DNA of 5,685 bases, from assembly GCA_003139975.1 (NCBI GenBank), contig PLHN01000529.1:1-5685 (forward strand), read 5' to 3'. The notes under the pieces are model-generated. The model worked only from the letters and a program-made list of their open reading frames with translations. It searched no databases and was not told where the DNA came from. This document shows, in pieces, positions 1 to 5,685 of the stretch (positions within the stretch are counted from its first letter, which is position 1; every line of letters begins with the position of its first letter). The position numbers were made by a program, and so were the translations under genes. This stretch comes from Acidobacteriaceae bacterium (GTDB lineage: Bacteria; Acidobacteriota; Terriglobia; Terriglobales; Acidobacteriaceae).

Positions 1-387
1 TATGTGCCCTACAGTTCTCTGGAGAGCGTGATAGAGAACAGCAAGGAGTCCTATTACCTGGCGCTACGCCAGACACAAAGCACGCTGCATAGCGAGAAGC
101 CTAACTGGCAACCGTGGCTTTTGTTTTTCCTGCGCGGGCTGCAGCAACAGAAGCGTCGCCTCGCCGCGAAGGTGGAAAGGGAGAAGGCCGCACTCTCTGT
201 CCTGTCTGAATTGGCGGTGCACATCATGGACTACGTGCAGGCCCACGGCAGGGTCACCACCCGTGATATGGTGCGCGAGCACAAAGCCAGCCCGAATACC
301 GCCAAGGCCACCTTCGCCAATCTTGTGAAAAAGGGACTTCTGGTGCGTCACGGGGCGGGGCGGTCTATCTGGTATGGGTTGTCGTGA
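1..387 (+). CDS. Fic family protein, C-terminal part (5' end outside window)
   Basis: The frame is open from the first base and ends at TGA 385-387, giving 128 residues of a longer protein. The GTG at 4-6 is very unlikely to be a true start: the preceding codon is in frame, and the segment YVPYSSLESVIE resembles the interior of Fic proteins just after the Fic core. Next come a helical stretch with NWQPWLLFFLRGLQQQKRRL (about residues 34-53), a charged helix, and a C-terminal winged helix-turn-helix (about residues 70-127) containing VTTRDM, ASPNTAK and a wing ending in IWYGL. Fic enzymes usually transfer AMP to a protein hydroxyl group through an HPFxxGNGR motif. That motif would lie upstream and is not visible, so activity cannot be judged. 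The winged helix suggests DNA binding, perhaps autoregulation. Family members of this type run to about 370 residues, so roughly a third is present. It points in the same direction as the hsd genes, 130 bases ahead of them. The family call rests on recalled similarity. Confidence 0.82.
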   Translation, partial: YVPYSSLESVIENSKESYYLALRQTQSTLHSEKPNWQPWLLFFLRGLQQQKRRLAAKVEREKAALSVLSELAVHIMDYVQAHGRVTTRDMVREHKASPNTAKATFANLVKKGLLVRHGAGRSIWYGLS

Positions 388-436
388 TGCTGCTGCGGAA
401 CCGACGAAGGAAGCCTTAGGGGTAAGCGTATCCGGG

Positions 437-442
437 TACAAT
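437..442 (+). promoter_or_regulatory. Weak -10-like hexamer (TACAAT)
   Basis: TACAAT matches the sigma-70 -10 consensus at five of six bases and lies 75 bases before the hsdM start. There is no TG extension and no recognisable TTGACA-like -35 at the right distance, the bases there being part of AAGCCTTAGG. It is listed only as the best candidate in this gap and may be chance. Confidence 0.2.
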
Positions 443-500
443 CATTCTTCGCAACGGCAATGACATCCGAAATTTGATCTGATAAGAGCTTCAAAGAACT

Positions 501-508
501 AAGAGAAG
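501..508 (+). promoter_or_regulatory. Ribosome binding site of hsdM
   Basis: AAGAGAAG lies 9 bases before the ATG at 518. It is a purine-rich, partial Shine-Dalgarno match (GAG/GAAG, not full GGAGG). It supports the ATG at 518 as the hsdM start, and no other in-frame start with a better site is seen nearby. Confidence 0.5.
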
Positions 509-517
509 TTTCATTTT

Positions 518-2569
518 ATGCCGCCGAAACAAGACATCGTCCCTCAGAAGCACAATCCACAGACTCAGTCACTGGCGTCATTTGTCTGGGCAGTCGCGGA
601 AATTCTTCGCGGTGACTTTAAGCAATCCGAATACGGTAAGGTCATTCTTCCTTTCGTCGTAATGCGCCGCCTCGATTGCATCCTCGAAGCCTCAAAAGAT
701 GCCGTTCTTAAAGCCGCCAAGGGCCTGCCGGACGGAGTGGACGACGCTACGAAGGACCTGATTCTCTTCGGGGCGGCTGGCGGTAACCTCAAGGTTTATA
801 ACCTTAGCGCCTTCACATTCAAAAGCCTGAAAGGCCAAGACCCAGGCCATTTGCACGCCAATCTTCTGGACTATGTCACGAAGTTTTCTGGCAACGTCCG
901 GGACATTTTCCTCGACAAATTCCTTTTTACAGACCAAATCAAGCGCCTGAAAGAAGGTGGCATTCTCTGGCATGTATTTGAGCGTTTCGCTCAGATAGAA
1001 CTGCACCCAGACCGGGTCTCCAACATCGAAATGGGTTATCTTTTCGAGGATTTGATCCGGCGTTTTTCTGAAATCTCAAACGAAACGGCAGGAGAGCATT
1101 TCACACCGCGCGAGGTTGTCCGTCTGATCGTAGATCTCCTCCTCGCCAATGACGAAGCCGCGTTAACTGGCAGCGGCATCATTCGCACTGTGTACGATCC
1201 GGCCTGCGGCACGGGAGGCATGCTTGCCATCACGGAAGAACGGATGAAAGCGCTAAATCCGAAGATCCGCGTTGAACTGTTCGGCCAGGAGCTCAATGGT
1301 GAGTCTTTCGGCATCTGCAAGTCGGATATGCTCGTGACCGGCCACGATCCTGAACAGATTGCCTTCGGCAACACCCTCACCAACGACGCCCATGTCGGGA
1401 AGACATTTCACTACATGTTGTCGAATCCTCCCTACGGAGTGGACTGGAAGAAATATCAGGACCCGATCAAAGAAGAATCCGAGACCCTTGGAAAGGACGG
1501 CCGCTTCGGAGCGGGCTTACCACGCATTTCTGACGGCCAGTTGCTCTTTTTGCAGCACATGATCTCCAAGATGCGGCAGGACGAGACTGGTTCGCGCATT
1601 GGCATCGTTATGAACGGTTCGCCTCTCTTCACGGGGGGGGCAGGGGCCGGCGAAAGCGAGATCCGTCGGTGGATGCTCGAAAACGACTGGGTGGAGGCCA
1701 TTGTGGGCCTGCCCACCGACTTGTTTTACAACACCGGCATTCAGACGTATGTGTGGCTTCTCACGAACCGCAAGACTAAAGCTCGGCGAGGAAAGGTCCA
1801 GCTGATTGATGCCTCTTCAGAAAGATTTTGGCAGTCAATGAGACGGAGCCTCGGGTCTAAACGGCGGGAGATTCCCGAAGACTCCCGCAAAGAAATTGTG
1901 CGCATCTACGCGCGCATGTTAAACGGTAGTGGCGAATATCAGGAATTTTCAAAAATCTTTGCTGTGTCCGATTTCGGCTACCGTGAGATTCGCGTCGAGC
2001 GGCCCCTCCGCCTCTCGTTCAAAGCGACACCGGAGCGTCTTGCCAGACTAAAGCTGGAAAAGCCCTTTCTGAAGCTCGATCCGGCCGACCAGGAAGCAAT
2101 TATTACCAGCCTAGAAACGCTCAGCCCGACAGCCGTCTACCGGAATCGCGATGCTTTTGAGAAGGTCCTCGCCAATAACTTCAAAGCGTCTGGGATAAAA
2201 GTGGCCCCGGCGCCGAAAAAAACAATCCTTTTGGCATTTTCTGAGCGCGATGAAGCGGCAGATATCTGCCGAAACAGTGATGGCGACCCTGAGCCCGACG
2301 CTGACCTGCGAGATTTCGAACTCGTACCTTTAAACGAAGACTGGGAAGACTATTTCGCCCGCGAAGTGACACCATCGCTGCCGGATGCCTGGGTTGATCA
2401 GACTTATCGAGATGAACATGACGGCAGAGTGGGTCGAGTCGGTTATGAGATCAACTTTAACCGGCACTTTTACAGATACGTTCCTCCCCGCCCGGCCGCA
2501 GAGATTGATCAAGAGCTAAAAACGCTTGAAGTAGAAATCGCCAAACTACTTAAGCAGGCAACGGCATGA
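518..2569 (+). CDS. hsdM: Type I restriction-modification system, DNA methyltransferase subunit HsdM (683 aa)
   Basis: This is the modification subunit, an S-adenosylmethionine-dependent N6-adenine methyltransferase that acts with HsdS on a bipartite DNA target. The N-terminal HsdM helical domain covers about residues 15-165 (LASFVWAVAEILRG, LPFVVMRRLD). GEHFTPREVV at 192-201 is the entry to the methylase fold. DPACGTGGM at 227-235 is the SAM-binding motif I, and NPPY at 303-306 is the catalytic motif IV. FTGGAGAGESEIRRWM (about 371-386) and VGLPTDLFYNTGIQ follow, then the family signature SSERFWQSMRRSLGSKRREI from about 433. The C-terminal extension includes VGYEINFNRHFYRYVPPRP (about 641-659) and a closing charged helix, probably coiled coil, that may contact HsdS. 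At 683 residues it is longer than EcoKI-type HsdM (529) and fits a known longer subfamily. All motifs are intact. It overlaps hsdS by 4 bases (ATGA). The run of eight G at 1633-1640 lies inside it. Confidence 0.97.
   Translation: MPPKQDIVPQKHNPQTQSLASFVWAVAEILRGDFKQSEYGKVILPFVVMRRLDCILEASKDAVLKAAKGLPDGVDDATKDLILFGAAGGNLKVYNLSAFTFKSLKGQDPGHLHANLLDYVTKFSGNVRDIFLDKFLFTDQIKRLKEGGILWHVFERFAQIELHPDRVSNIEMGYLFEDLIRRFSEISNETAGEHFTPREVVRLIVDLLLANDEAALTGSGIIRTVYDPACGTGGMLAITEERMKALNPKIRVELFGQELNGESFGICKSDMLVTGHDPEQIAFGNTLTNDAHVGKTFHYMLSNPPYGVDWKKYQDPIKEESETLGKDGRFGAGLPRISDGQLLFLQHMISKMRQDETGSRIGIVMNGSPLFTGGAGAGESEIRRWMLENDWVEAIVGLPTDLFYNTGIQTYVWLLTNRKTKARRGKVQLIDASSERFWQSMRRSLGSKRREIPEDSRKEIVRIYARMLNGSGEYQEFSKIFAVSDFGYREIRVERPLRLSFKATPERLARLKLEKPFLKLDPADQEAIITSLETLSPTAVYRNRDAFEKVLANNFKASGIKVAPAPKKTILLAFSERDEAADICRNSDGDPEPDADLRDFELVPLNEDWEDYFAREVTPSLPDAWVDQTYRDEHDGRVGRVGYEINFNRHFYRYVPPRPAAEIDQELKTLEVEIAKLLKQATA
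1633..1640 (+). repeat. G8 homopolymer inside hsdM
   Basis: Eight consecutive G follow AC at 1631-1632 and encode the end of T372, then G373, G374 and the first base of A375, in the conserved FTGGAGAGESE segment. The frame is correct as given. One extra G would bring a stop at TAA 1777-1779. One missing G would bring a stop near 1803, after the shifted reading through the following codons. Such tracts are both common sites of sequencing error and possible slippage sites. Confidence 0.9.
2556..2569 (+). promoter_or_regulatory. hsdM/hsdS stop-start overlap with weak ribosome binding site
   Basis: The hsdS ATG at 2566-2568 overlaps the hsdM TGA at 2567-2569. AGG at 2556-2558 sits 7 bases before it, a short Shine-Dalgarno match. 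The alternative in-frame ATG at 2578 has only AACAATATA ahead of it and no such site. This favours the start at 2566 and translational coupling, so HsdS output would follow HsdM output. Confidence 0.6.
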
Positions 2570-3840
2570 ACAATATAATGCTTCGCAACAAGCCTAAGGA
2601 CTGGCAAGTAACTAAACTCGGCCAATTGCTTGAACAGCGAAATGAGAAGGTAAATGACGAAGACTATCCACCTTTATCAGTAACGTCGAACGGCATCGTG
2701 CCCCAAATGGAGCATGTTGCGAAGTCCAACGACAGAGAAAATCGAAAAAGGGCTGCAATCGGTGACTTCGTAATTAACACCAGGTCAGACCGTCGAGGAG
2801 CAAGCGGCCTATCCGACTATGACGGCTCCGTTTCTCTCATCAGCCTTGTCCTGAGACCCCGTGCCGGCCATCGTAGATTTCTTCACTATTTGCTAAAAAG
2901 CATTGCGTTTCAGGAAGAGTTTTATCGCTACGGCCACGGTATCGTTGCCGACCTGTGGACGACGGGATATTCGGAACTCAAGAATATTCCAGTCGCTTTA
3001 CCGGACGACCCTGTTCAAAACCAAATTGCAGAGTTTCTGGATCATCGCTGCGCCCGAATTGACCTTCTGATTGAGAAGAAACGGCAGCTTATAGCGTTGT
3101 TAAAGCAAAAAGAACACATCGCAATCGATGGCAGCTTAACATCCTCAACGGGAAAGGGAAGACAGGTCCTCGAAACGGGCCTTCCCTGGATTCCGAAAAT
3201 ACCCGCGCACTGGAAAATGAGACGCGCAAAGTACCTATTTAGAAATGTTGCCCGCCCGCCACTAAACGATGACAAAATCAAAACGGCCTTCAGAGATGGA
3301 CAAGTCACCCTGCGCGAAAACAGGCGAACGGAAGGATATACGTTTGCCGTTAAGGAAGTCGGTTATCAACACATTCAAAAGGGTGACTTGGTAATCCATA
3401 CCATGGACGCTTTTGCGGGCGCGATCGGCGTCTCGGACTCCGATGGCAAATCAACCGGGGAATATGCAGTTTGCGAAGCAGTTTCGGACAGCGTGAATAA
3501 TTATTACTACGCCCAGGTTCTTCGTTGCATGGCAGAACGGAACTATATTTACGTGCTATGTCCTTCCGTCCGGGAGCGTGCTCCGCGATTCCGTTTTTCT
3601 AAATTTGCTCCCGTGCGCCTCCCTGTGCCTCCCAGACCGGAGCAGGATGAAATCGCTGAATTTCTAAAGGGATCTCGCGAACTGAGAGATAAAACTTATA
3701 CGTCCTTAAGCCTGTTGAAGCAGTATCGCGCCTCGTTGATTACAGAAGCAGTGACCGGGCAGATGGATATCCGTCAGGGCGTTGTCAATGAGATTACCGC
3801 TAAGGGCCTCGACCGAATAGTGAAAGCGTTGGTGCCATGA
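2566..3840 (+). CDS. hsdS: Type I restriction-modification system, specificity subunit HsdS (424 aa)
   Basis: This is the target-recognition subunit, which directs both HsdM methylation and HsdR restriction to a bipartite DNA site. Two target recognition domains alternate with two conserved helical regions. TRD1 is about residues 10-150 (PPLSVTSNGIVPQ, GDFVINTRSDRRGASGLSDY, YGHGIVADLW). Conserved region 1 starts at Q151 (QNQIAEFLDHRCARIDLLIEKKRQL). TRD2 is about 205-357 (GLPWIPKIPAHW, TAFRDGQVTLRENRR, GDLVIHTMDAFAGAIGVSDS, SVRERAPRFRF). Conserved region 2 starts at about 359 (EQDEIAEFLKG) and ends in ITEAVTGQMD, with D at 401. The matching IAEFL segments are 209 residues apart, the usual pseudo-repeat of a full-length two-domain HsdS. 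Both TRDs look like types I recall as widespread, but the DNA target cannot be read from them. The gene overlaps hsdM and hsdR by 4 bases each. It is intact, with no inverted second hsdS or recombination site in the window. Confidence 0.96.
   Translation: MNNIMLRNKPKDWQVTKLGQLLEQRNEKVNDEDYPPLSVTSNGIVPQMEHVAKSNDRENRKRAAIGDFVINTRSDRRGASGLSDYDGSVSLISLVLRPRAGHRRFLHYLLKSIAFQEEFYRYGHGIVADLWTTGYSELKNIPVALPDDPVQNQIAEFLDHRCARIDLLIEKKRQLIALLKQKEHIAIDGSLTSSTGKGRQVLETGLPWIPKIPAHWKMRRAKYLFRNVARPPLNDDKIKTAFRDGQVTLRENRRTEGYTFAVKEVGYQHIQKGDLVIHTMDAFAGAIGVSDSDGKSTGEYAVCEAVSDSVNNYYYAQVLRCMAERNYIYVLCPSVRERAPRFRFSKFAPVRLPVPPRPEQDEIAEFLKGSRELRDKTYTSLSLLKQYRASLITEAVTGQMDIRQGVVNEITAKGLDRIVKALVP
3837..3840 (+). promoter_or_regulatory. 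hsdS/hsdR ATGA stop-start overlap
   Basis: The hsdR ATG at 3837-3839 overlaps the hsdS TGA at 3838-3840. The bases just upstream (AGCGTTGGTGCC) contain no Shine-Dalgarno match at normal spacing; the purine run TAAGGG at 3801-3806 is about 30 bases away. Translation of hsdR therefore probably depends on ribosomes finishing hsdS, which would hold restriction subunit output below or behind modification output. That consequence is inference. Confidence 0.55.
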
Positions 3841-5685
3841 CGGCGCGCCATTCTGCAACCACCATTCACCGTGAGATCGTCCTTGAGGAGCGATTGGTTT
3901 CCCTGCTAGTTGCGGCCCACGGCTATGTGGAGCGCACCCCGGAAGACTACGACCGCCCGCTCGCGCTTGATCGTGAGCTTCTCCTGCAATTCGTCCGAGA
4001 GACACAAACCGAAGAATGGACCAAGCTCGAAGCCCAGTACGCCGCGGCCGCCGAGCCCGAATTCTTCAAGCAACTGGAAAAGGCCCTAAAGACACGGTCG
4101 CTGCTGGACGTTCTCCGTCAAGGTATCAAGCTGATTCCCGGCATTAAGTTTTCGCTTTGCTTTTTTAAGCCCGCGTCCGGCTTGAACGCTGATCTGGTGC
4201 GCCTGTACGAAGCGAACACTCTTTCAGTCATCCGCCAAGTGCGATACAGCCTGAAGAATGAAAACGCCATCGACGTTGTGTTGTTCGTTAATGGCCTGCC
4301 GGTTGTCACCGCGGAATTGAAGAACCTCCTGACCGGGTCCACATTCCGGCACGCCGAGAAACAATATCGCTACGACCGTTCCCCGGCTGGCGAACCGCTT
4401 CTGACTTTCAAGCGCGGTGCTCTGGTCCACTTTGCAATGGACGAAGACAACGTTTCCATGACAACCAGGCTTCAAAATGGTCGCACAGGGTTTCTGCCGT
4501 TCAACCGTGGTCGCAATGGCGGAAGCGGGAACCCGGACATTGAAGGGGAGTTCCGCGTCGCTTACCTATATGCCGACCAACCCGAAGGCAACGCCATTTT
4601 TTCGCGCGAGGTGCTCCTCGATGTAATCGGAGGGTTCGTTCACCTGGATTCACAGGAAACGCCGACCTCGAATGGCGCTCCCCAGCTCCGGGAAACCTTG
4701 ATCTTCCCCCGGTTCCAGCAGCTAGATGCCGTTCGCAAAATGGTGACTCACGCCCGCAGCTTCGGGCCTGGCCGCAACTACCTTATCCAGCATTCGGCAG
4801 GGTCGGGTAAGTCCAACACCATTGGCTGGACAGCGCATCACGCTATCAACTTGCATGACACCGCCGATCAGCCAATCTTTGATTCCGCGATCATTGTCAC
4901 GGATCGTGTCGTCCTCGACCGCCAGCTACAAAACACGGTGTCCCAATTCGAGCAGACCAAGGGTGTCGTTAAGAAGATCGATGGCACGTCCCGTCAGCTT
5001 AAGGAAGCCATCAACAGCGGTGCGCGAATCATCATCACCACTATCCAGAAGTTCTCCACCGATCATCTAAAGGAAATCTCAGGGCAGGGGACACGGAAGT
5101 TTGCTGTCATTATCGATGAGGCTCACGGCAGCCAGTCTGGAAAATCCGCGCAGGCCATGACCGATGCCCTTACCCGCGAAGCAACATCCAGTGACGATAT
5201 TGAGGAGATGATCGCGGAGTATCAAAAGGCGCGCGGCCCCCAGCCCAACATCAGTTTCTTCGCGTTCACCGCAACCCCTCGTAATGTCACCTTGGAGCGG
5301 TTCGGAATTAAAGGTCCGGACGGCCTGCCTCACCCCTTTCATTTGTATTCGATGCGTCAGGCCATCGAAGAAGGGTTCATCCTGGACGTTCTCCAAAATT
5401 ACATGACCTACAAGGCCTACTATCAGCTCGAAAAGGCCATCGAGGACGATCCTGAACTGAACGGACGGCGCGGGCAGAGGCGTGTAGCTCGCTTTGCATC
5501 TCTACATCCGACAGCCATAGGTCAGAAAGTCGAGGTAATCGTCGAGCATTTCCGCCGGCATGTTCTCAATGAACTGGCGGGCCACGCCAAAGCGATGGTA
5601 GTCACCGGCAGCCGTGAGCATGCGCTTCGCTACTATTTCGGCGTACGCGACTACGTCAACCAGAAGGGGTACAAGGATGTTAAGC
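3837..5685 (+). CDS. hsdR: Type I restriction-modification system, restriction/translocase subunit HsdR (3' end outside window)
   Basis: This is the endonuclease and ATP-driven DNA translocase subunit, which joins HsdM and HsdS and cuts unmodified DNA at a distance. The frame is open from ATG 3837 to the window edge, 616 codons plus one base, with no stop. The N-terminal nuclease domain has SLCFFKPASGLN, LVRLYEANTLSVIRQVRYS, then D146 and E160-L-K162 (AIDVV...TAELKN), the PD-(D/E)xK catalytic set, followed by EKQYRYDR. The SF2 motor begins with LIFPRFQQLDAVRK (a Q-motif-like region), then Walker A at 319-326 (HSAGSGKS, Lys325), SAIIVTDRVVLDRQL (motif Ia), IIITTIQKF, DEAH at 427-430 (Walker B, motif II) and FTATP at 477-481 (motif III). 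YSMRQAIEEGFILDVLQNY and a TGSREHALRYY segment follow, entering the second RecA-like domain. HsdR proteins usually run to about 1000 residues, so motor motifs V-VI and the C-terminal helical region lie beyond the window. All visible catalytic residues are intact. Confidence 0.96.
   Translation, partial: MTARHSATTIHREIVLEERLVSLLVAAHGYVERTPEDYDRPLALDRELLLQFVRETQTEEWTKLEAQYAAAAEPEFFKQLEKALKTRSLLDVLRQGIKLIPGIKFSLCFFKPASGLNADLVRLYEANTLSVIRQVRYSLKNENAIDVVLFVNGLPVVTAELKNLLTGSTFRHAEKQYRYDRSPAGEPLLTFKRGALVHFAMDEDNVSMTTRLQNGRTGFLPFNRGRNGGSGNPDIEGEFRVAYLYADQPEGNAIFSREVLLDVIGGFVHLDSQETPTSNGAPQLRETLIFPRFQQLDAVRKMVTHARSFGPGRNYLIQHSAGSGKSNTIGWTAHHAINLHDTADQPIFDSAIIVTDRVVLDRQLQNTVSQFEQTKGVVKKIDGTSRQLKEAINSGARIIITTIQKFSTDHLKEISGQGTRKFAVIIDEAHGSQSGKSAQAMTDALTREATSSDDIEEMIAEYQKARGPQPNISFFAFTATPRNVTLERFGIKGPDGLPHPFHLYSMRQAIEEGFILDVLQNYMTYKAYYQLEKAIEDDPELNGRRGQRRVARFASLHPTAIGQKVEVIVEHFRRHVLNELAGHAKAMVVTGSREHALRYYFGVRDYVNQKGYKDVK

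Larger units (their letters stand above)
388..517 (+). other. Intergenic region ahead of hsdM, probable operon control region
   Basis: These 130 bases separate the fic-like gene from hsdM and hold no plausible gene. I see no GC-rich hairpin followed by a T run, so transcription from the fic-like gene could read into hsdM. The best -10-like hexamer is TACAAT at 437-442, but no good -35 element sits 16-18 bases upstream. A 5-base inverted repeat, TCATT 442-446 and AATGA 459-463, lies just after that hexamer. A second weak inverted repeat, 487-492 with 505-510, overlaps the hsdM ribosome binding site. A promoter here is likely from the spacing alone, but its position is not settled by the sequence. 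Confidence 0.4.

Noticed and set aside
4..6. GTG as the start of the first gene
   Set aside because: The frame is open to the window edge, and the protein begins mid-domain compared with Fic proteins, so this is an internal valine.
401..420. AAGG-AAG-CCTT inverted repeat after the fic-like gene as a terminator
   Set aside because: The stem is only four pairs and no T run follows.
64..441. Minus-strand open frame across the fic-like gene
   Set aside because: It lies opposite a recognised coding region, its translation resembles no family, and it has no ribosome site. It is a shadow frame.
1359..1562. Second + strand frame inside hsdM
   Set aside because: It overlaps the NPPY region of HsdM in another frame and shows low-complexity Ser/Thr/Pro content typical of a shadow.
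2216..2222. A7 run in hsdM as a programmed frameshift site
   Set aside because: It is phased AAA AAA ACA, not as a slippery A AAA AAA heptamer, the 0 frame continues intact to a family-like C-terminus, and no stimulatory structure is evident.
3706..4005. Minus-strand open frame across the hsdS/hsdR junction
   Set aside because: Both genes on the + strand are clear by motif, and the antisense product has no recognisable features.
4158..4170. GCTTTTTTAAGC with a T6 run as a terminator
   Set aside because: It lies within hsdR and encodes conserved CFFKP; there is no GC-rich stem before the T run.
4822..5070. Second + strand frame inside hsdR
   Set aside because: It is Ser/Arg-rich, out of frame with the intact HsdR helicase, and has no start signal.
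5079..5396. Minus-strand open frame inside hsdR
   Set aside because: The + strand here encodes DEAH and FTATP of HsdR; the antisense frame is incidental.
1..5685. CRISPR array, tRNA, rRNA, insertion sequence or attachment site
   Set aside because: No spaced direct repeats, cloverleaf, transposase frame or terminal inverted repeats were seen; nearly all bases are in the four coding regions.

Overview
The window is a bacterial chromosomal or plasmid segment carrying a Type I restriction-modification locus in the order hsdM-hsdS-hsdR, all on the + strand. The tail of a Fic-family protein gene lies upstream. Base composition is moderate and uneven: two rows counted by hand give about 43% G+C in 2641-2700 (hsdS) and about 63% in 4021-4080 (hsdR). 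The genes have the look of proteobacterial or other Gram-negative versions, but such loci move horizontally and the host cannot be named from them.

Layout. Positions 1-387 encode the last 128 residues of a Fic-type protein, ending in a winged helix-turn-helix; the catalytic Fic core lies outside the window. Positions 388-517 form a 130-base gap with no convincing terminator, only a weak promoter candidate, and a modest purine-rich ribosome binding site before hsdM. Positions 518-2569 are hsdM, a 683-residue N6-adenine methyltransferase subunit of the long subfamily. Positions 2566-3840 are hsdS, a 424-residue specificity subunit with two target recognition domains. Positions 3837 to the right edge are hsdR, the restriction and translocation subunit. 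It is open for 616 codons and cut by the window end, so it has no stop codon here.

How the genes work together. Each hsd junction is an ATGA stop/start overlap of 4 bases, so the three subunits are very probably one translationally coupled operon. HsdM and HsdS would form the modification enzyme that methylates adenine in a bipartite target. Adding HsdR would give the complex that translocates and cuts unmethylated DNA. All catalytic motifs visible in HsdM and in the nuclease and motor part of HsdR are intact, so the system looks functional as far as it can be read.

This is a recognisable defence locus, not a clearly new system. The points worth a second look are a run of eight G inside the hsdM catalytic region, the neighbouring Fic gene, weak inverted repeats upstream of hsdM, and the extended HsdM C-terminus.
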